49,640 nucleotides of DNA from Lachnospiraceae bacterium (GTDB taxonomy: Bacteria; Bacillota; Clostridia; Lachnospirales; Lachnospiraceae), in NCBI GenBank assembly GCA_011959925.1, contig BLMD01000182.1, positions 1 through 49,640 of the forward strand, written 5' to 3'. This document shows positions 48,502-49,640 of this stretch, piece by piece. A program made the position numbers and the translations under genes. Numbering within the stretch: position 1 is the stretch's first letter; every line of letters starts with the position of its first letter. The notes under the pieces are model-generated. The model did not search any database, was not told the origin of the DNA, and saw only the letters and a list, made by a program, of their open reading frames with translations.

Positions 48502-49377
48502 GTGTCAGACGATACAAAGCAGACACAGGAAGTTAAGGCAAAACGTACCGCAAAGAACAGTGTGTTTTTAGACCTTTTTCAAGATAAAAAGAATTTGTTG
48601 AAACTGTATCAAACATTACATCCAGAGGATACAGACGCAACAGAGGACACGTTGGATATTGTAACGATCGACAATGTTTTGACAGATAATCTCTATAATG
48701 ATCTGGGCATAATGGCAGGTAACAACAGATTGCTTTTGTTGTTGGAAGCGCAATCGAGTTGGACGGTAAATATTTTAATCAGAATACTGCTGTATTTAGT
48801 ACAGAGTTACCATGAATATTTTGAGAGGACATCTCAGAGTCTATATAAGAGTACAAAGGTCAAAATGCCTAAACCCGAATTGTATATTATCTATACGGGA
48901 AATAAAGGTAAAAAACCCGATATAATATCTTTGTCGCAAGAGTTTTTTGACGGAGCAGATATAGATATTGAGGTAAGAGCAAAGGTCATTTATGAGAGCG
49001 ATACAGAGGACATTATCAATCAATACATCATTTTCTGTAAAGTTTTTGATGAACAGAGAAAGTTGTATGGAATGACAGAACAGACTGTTAAAGAAACAAT
49101 CCGTATTTGCAAAGATAGGAACATCCTAAGAGAATATTTGATTAGCCGAGAAGTGGAGGTAGTAACGATAATGATGAGTTTATTTGATGATGAGCAGATT
49201 ATGAGGACATATCTGAAAGATGCCGCAAATACTGCTGCTTATGAAGCAGACAGGGCAACAGCAGAAAGAATGATAAAAAAAGGCAAGATGTCACTGGAAG
49301 ATATTGCGGATTGTGTGCCGACATTATCTTTGGAAGAATTAAAAAAGATTGAAGCCGAGGTTATGCAGTTGGCGTAA
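48502..49377 (+). CDS. Rpn family recombination-promoting nuclease / putative transposase (PD-(D/E)XK)
   Basis: 291 residues. The Rpn core is visible: NSVFLDLFQDKKNLLKLYQ, then the catalytic region LYNDLGIMAGNNRLLLLLEA followed by QSSWTVNILIRILLYLVQSYHEYF, where Asp and Glu-x-Gln form a PD-(D/E)XK active site. The C-terminal helical tail carries MSLEDIADCVPTLSLEEL, common in this family. E. coli Rpn proteins promote RecA-independent recombination, and the family is also linked to phage defence. GTG at 48502 is preceded by GAGGTGG; an in-frame start 60 nt earlier adds a non-conserved leader. Located in the conjugative-element remnant. Confidence 0.82.
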   Translation: MSDDTKQTQEVKAKRTAKNSVFLDLFQDKKNLLKLYQTLHPEDTDATEDTLDIVTIDNVLTDNLYNDLGIMAGNNRLLLLLEAQSSWTVNILIRILLYLVQSYHEYFERTSQSLYKSTKVKMPKPELYIIYTGNKGKKPDIISLSQEFFDGADIDIEVRAKVIYESDTEDIINQYIIFCKVFDEQRKLYGMTEQTVKETIRICKDRNILREYLISREVEVVTIMMSLFDDEQIMRTYLKDAANTAAYEADRATAERMIKKGKMSLEDIADCVPTLSLEELKKIEAEVMQLA

Positions 49378-49416
49378 TCAGCAAAACAATTTAATATCAA
49401 AATAACAGCGTTAAGG

Positions 49417-49454
49417 CGCATGGAACAGTAAAGTTGTAAACCATGCGTTTTTTT
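49417..49454 (+). terminator. Rho-independent terminator
   Basis: Stem CGCATGG / CCATGCG with a 17-nt loop and seven T, ending the Rpn-family transcript. Confidence 0.85.
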
Positions 49455-49472
49455 GCGCCCAAAAGGAGGAAC

Positions 49473-49640
49473 ATGAGCGACAACATTCAGACCAATACCA
49501 CAGGGCGATTAACGCCCTGTTTACAACGGAAGATTGACAAGACAAGGTATTTAGTCGAAATACATTTCAAGAAACCGAAAACAAGAGATAGACCGCCAGC
49601 ACCACACTATTCCGAACCAAAGAAACCAAAGACCAAAAGA
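49473..49640 (+). CDS. Transposon-encoded TnpW family protein, 5' part
   Basis: 56 codons are visible before the window edge. The start MSDNIQTNTTGRLTPCLQRK and KTRYLVEIHFKK match the short TnpW proteins of Clostridia conjugative transposons. Function unknown. AGGAGG precedes the ATG. The basic, proline-rich continuation (KTRDRPPAP) extends out of the window, so the length cannot be judged. Confidence 0.75.
   Translation, partial: MSDNIQTNTTGRLTPCLQRKIDKTRYLVEIHFKKPKTRDRPPAPHYSEPKKPKTKR

Larger units (their letters stand above)
47961..49640 (+). mobile_element. Edge of an integrative/conjugative element
   Basis: The relaxase tail, an Rpn-family nuclease and the TnpW start are arranged on one strand and continue past the window edge. 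TnpW and this relaxase type are typical of Lachnospiraceae conjugative transposons. No integrase or attachment site is visible here. Confidence 0.6.

Noticed and set aside
1..49640. CRISPR array
   Set aside because: No set of three or more regularly spaced short direct repeats with unique spacers was found on either strand.

Overview
The window looks like a chromosomal segment of a low-to-mid GC, spore-forming Clostridia, most likely a member of the Lachnospiraceae. This rests on a CwlD-type spore-cortex amidase, DUF4321 and DUF6145 proteins, T-box leaders before aminoacyl-tRNA synthetase genes, strong AGGAGG ribosome sites, BspA-type repeats on a secreted enzyme, and a TnpW-bearing conjugative-element fragment. 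The assignment comes from gene content only; no 16S rRNA gene is present.

Layout. Positions 1-1330 hold the 3' end of a tRNA-Lys(UUU), a CwlD-like amidase and a DUF4321 membrane protein. From 1372 to 3967, on the minus strand, lie an ECF sigma factor and a membrane-anchored beta-propeller protein that is probably its partner. From 4104 to 9278 are two exported proteins, each with a clear sigma-A promoter: a three-repeat protein of unknown function, and a 1273-residue protein with one degenerate and one intact SGNH hydrolase domain, helical repeats and BspA-like repeats. From 9384 to 15126 (minus) is a three-gene signalling operon: a lone receiver, a hybrid kinase ending in HPt, and a hybrid kinase fused to a DegV fatty-acid-binding domain. 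None of the three has a recognisable DNA-binding output domain. This is the best candidate for an undescribed system.

From 15233 to 21111 are uxuAB (hexuronate catabolism), tyrS behind a very short T-box platform that lacks a visible specifier stem, a coiled-coil FlxA-like protein with a possible sigma-28 promoter, and a RelQ-type alarmone synthetase. From 21283 to 25678 is a phosphate module: a Pho-box promoter, a Na/Pi symporter with a PhoU-like tail, a PhoB/PhoR-type two-component pair, and a zinc-ribbon protein. metG follows behind a long T-box leader. From 28062 to 33216 an ABC-2 exporter operon is divergent from a DesK/NarL-type two-component pair, an arrangement like lnrJK-lnrLMN drug-resistance loci. 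Then come tatD, a hemolysin III-family gene with its own operator-like repeats, a WalR-box-preceded cell-wall hydrolase, and a stomatin-like protein.

From 37518 to 44421 is a compact housekeeping run: argF, birA, a DUF6145 gene, coaX, dusB, an unrecognised gene, greA and lysS. A strong terminator follows. The last 5 kb is accessory DNA: a ParE-type toxin-antitoxin pair flanked by two related hairpins, an AT-rich ABC-exporter fragment broken at both ends, a 5'-truncated IS110-family transposase, the 3' end of a relaxase gene, an Rpn-family nuclease, and the start of a TnpW gene running off the window. No CRISPR array and no rRNA gene were seen.
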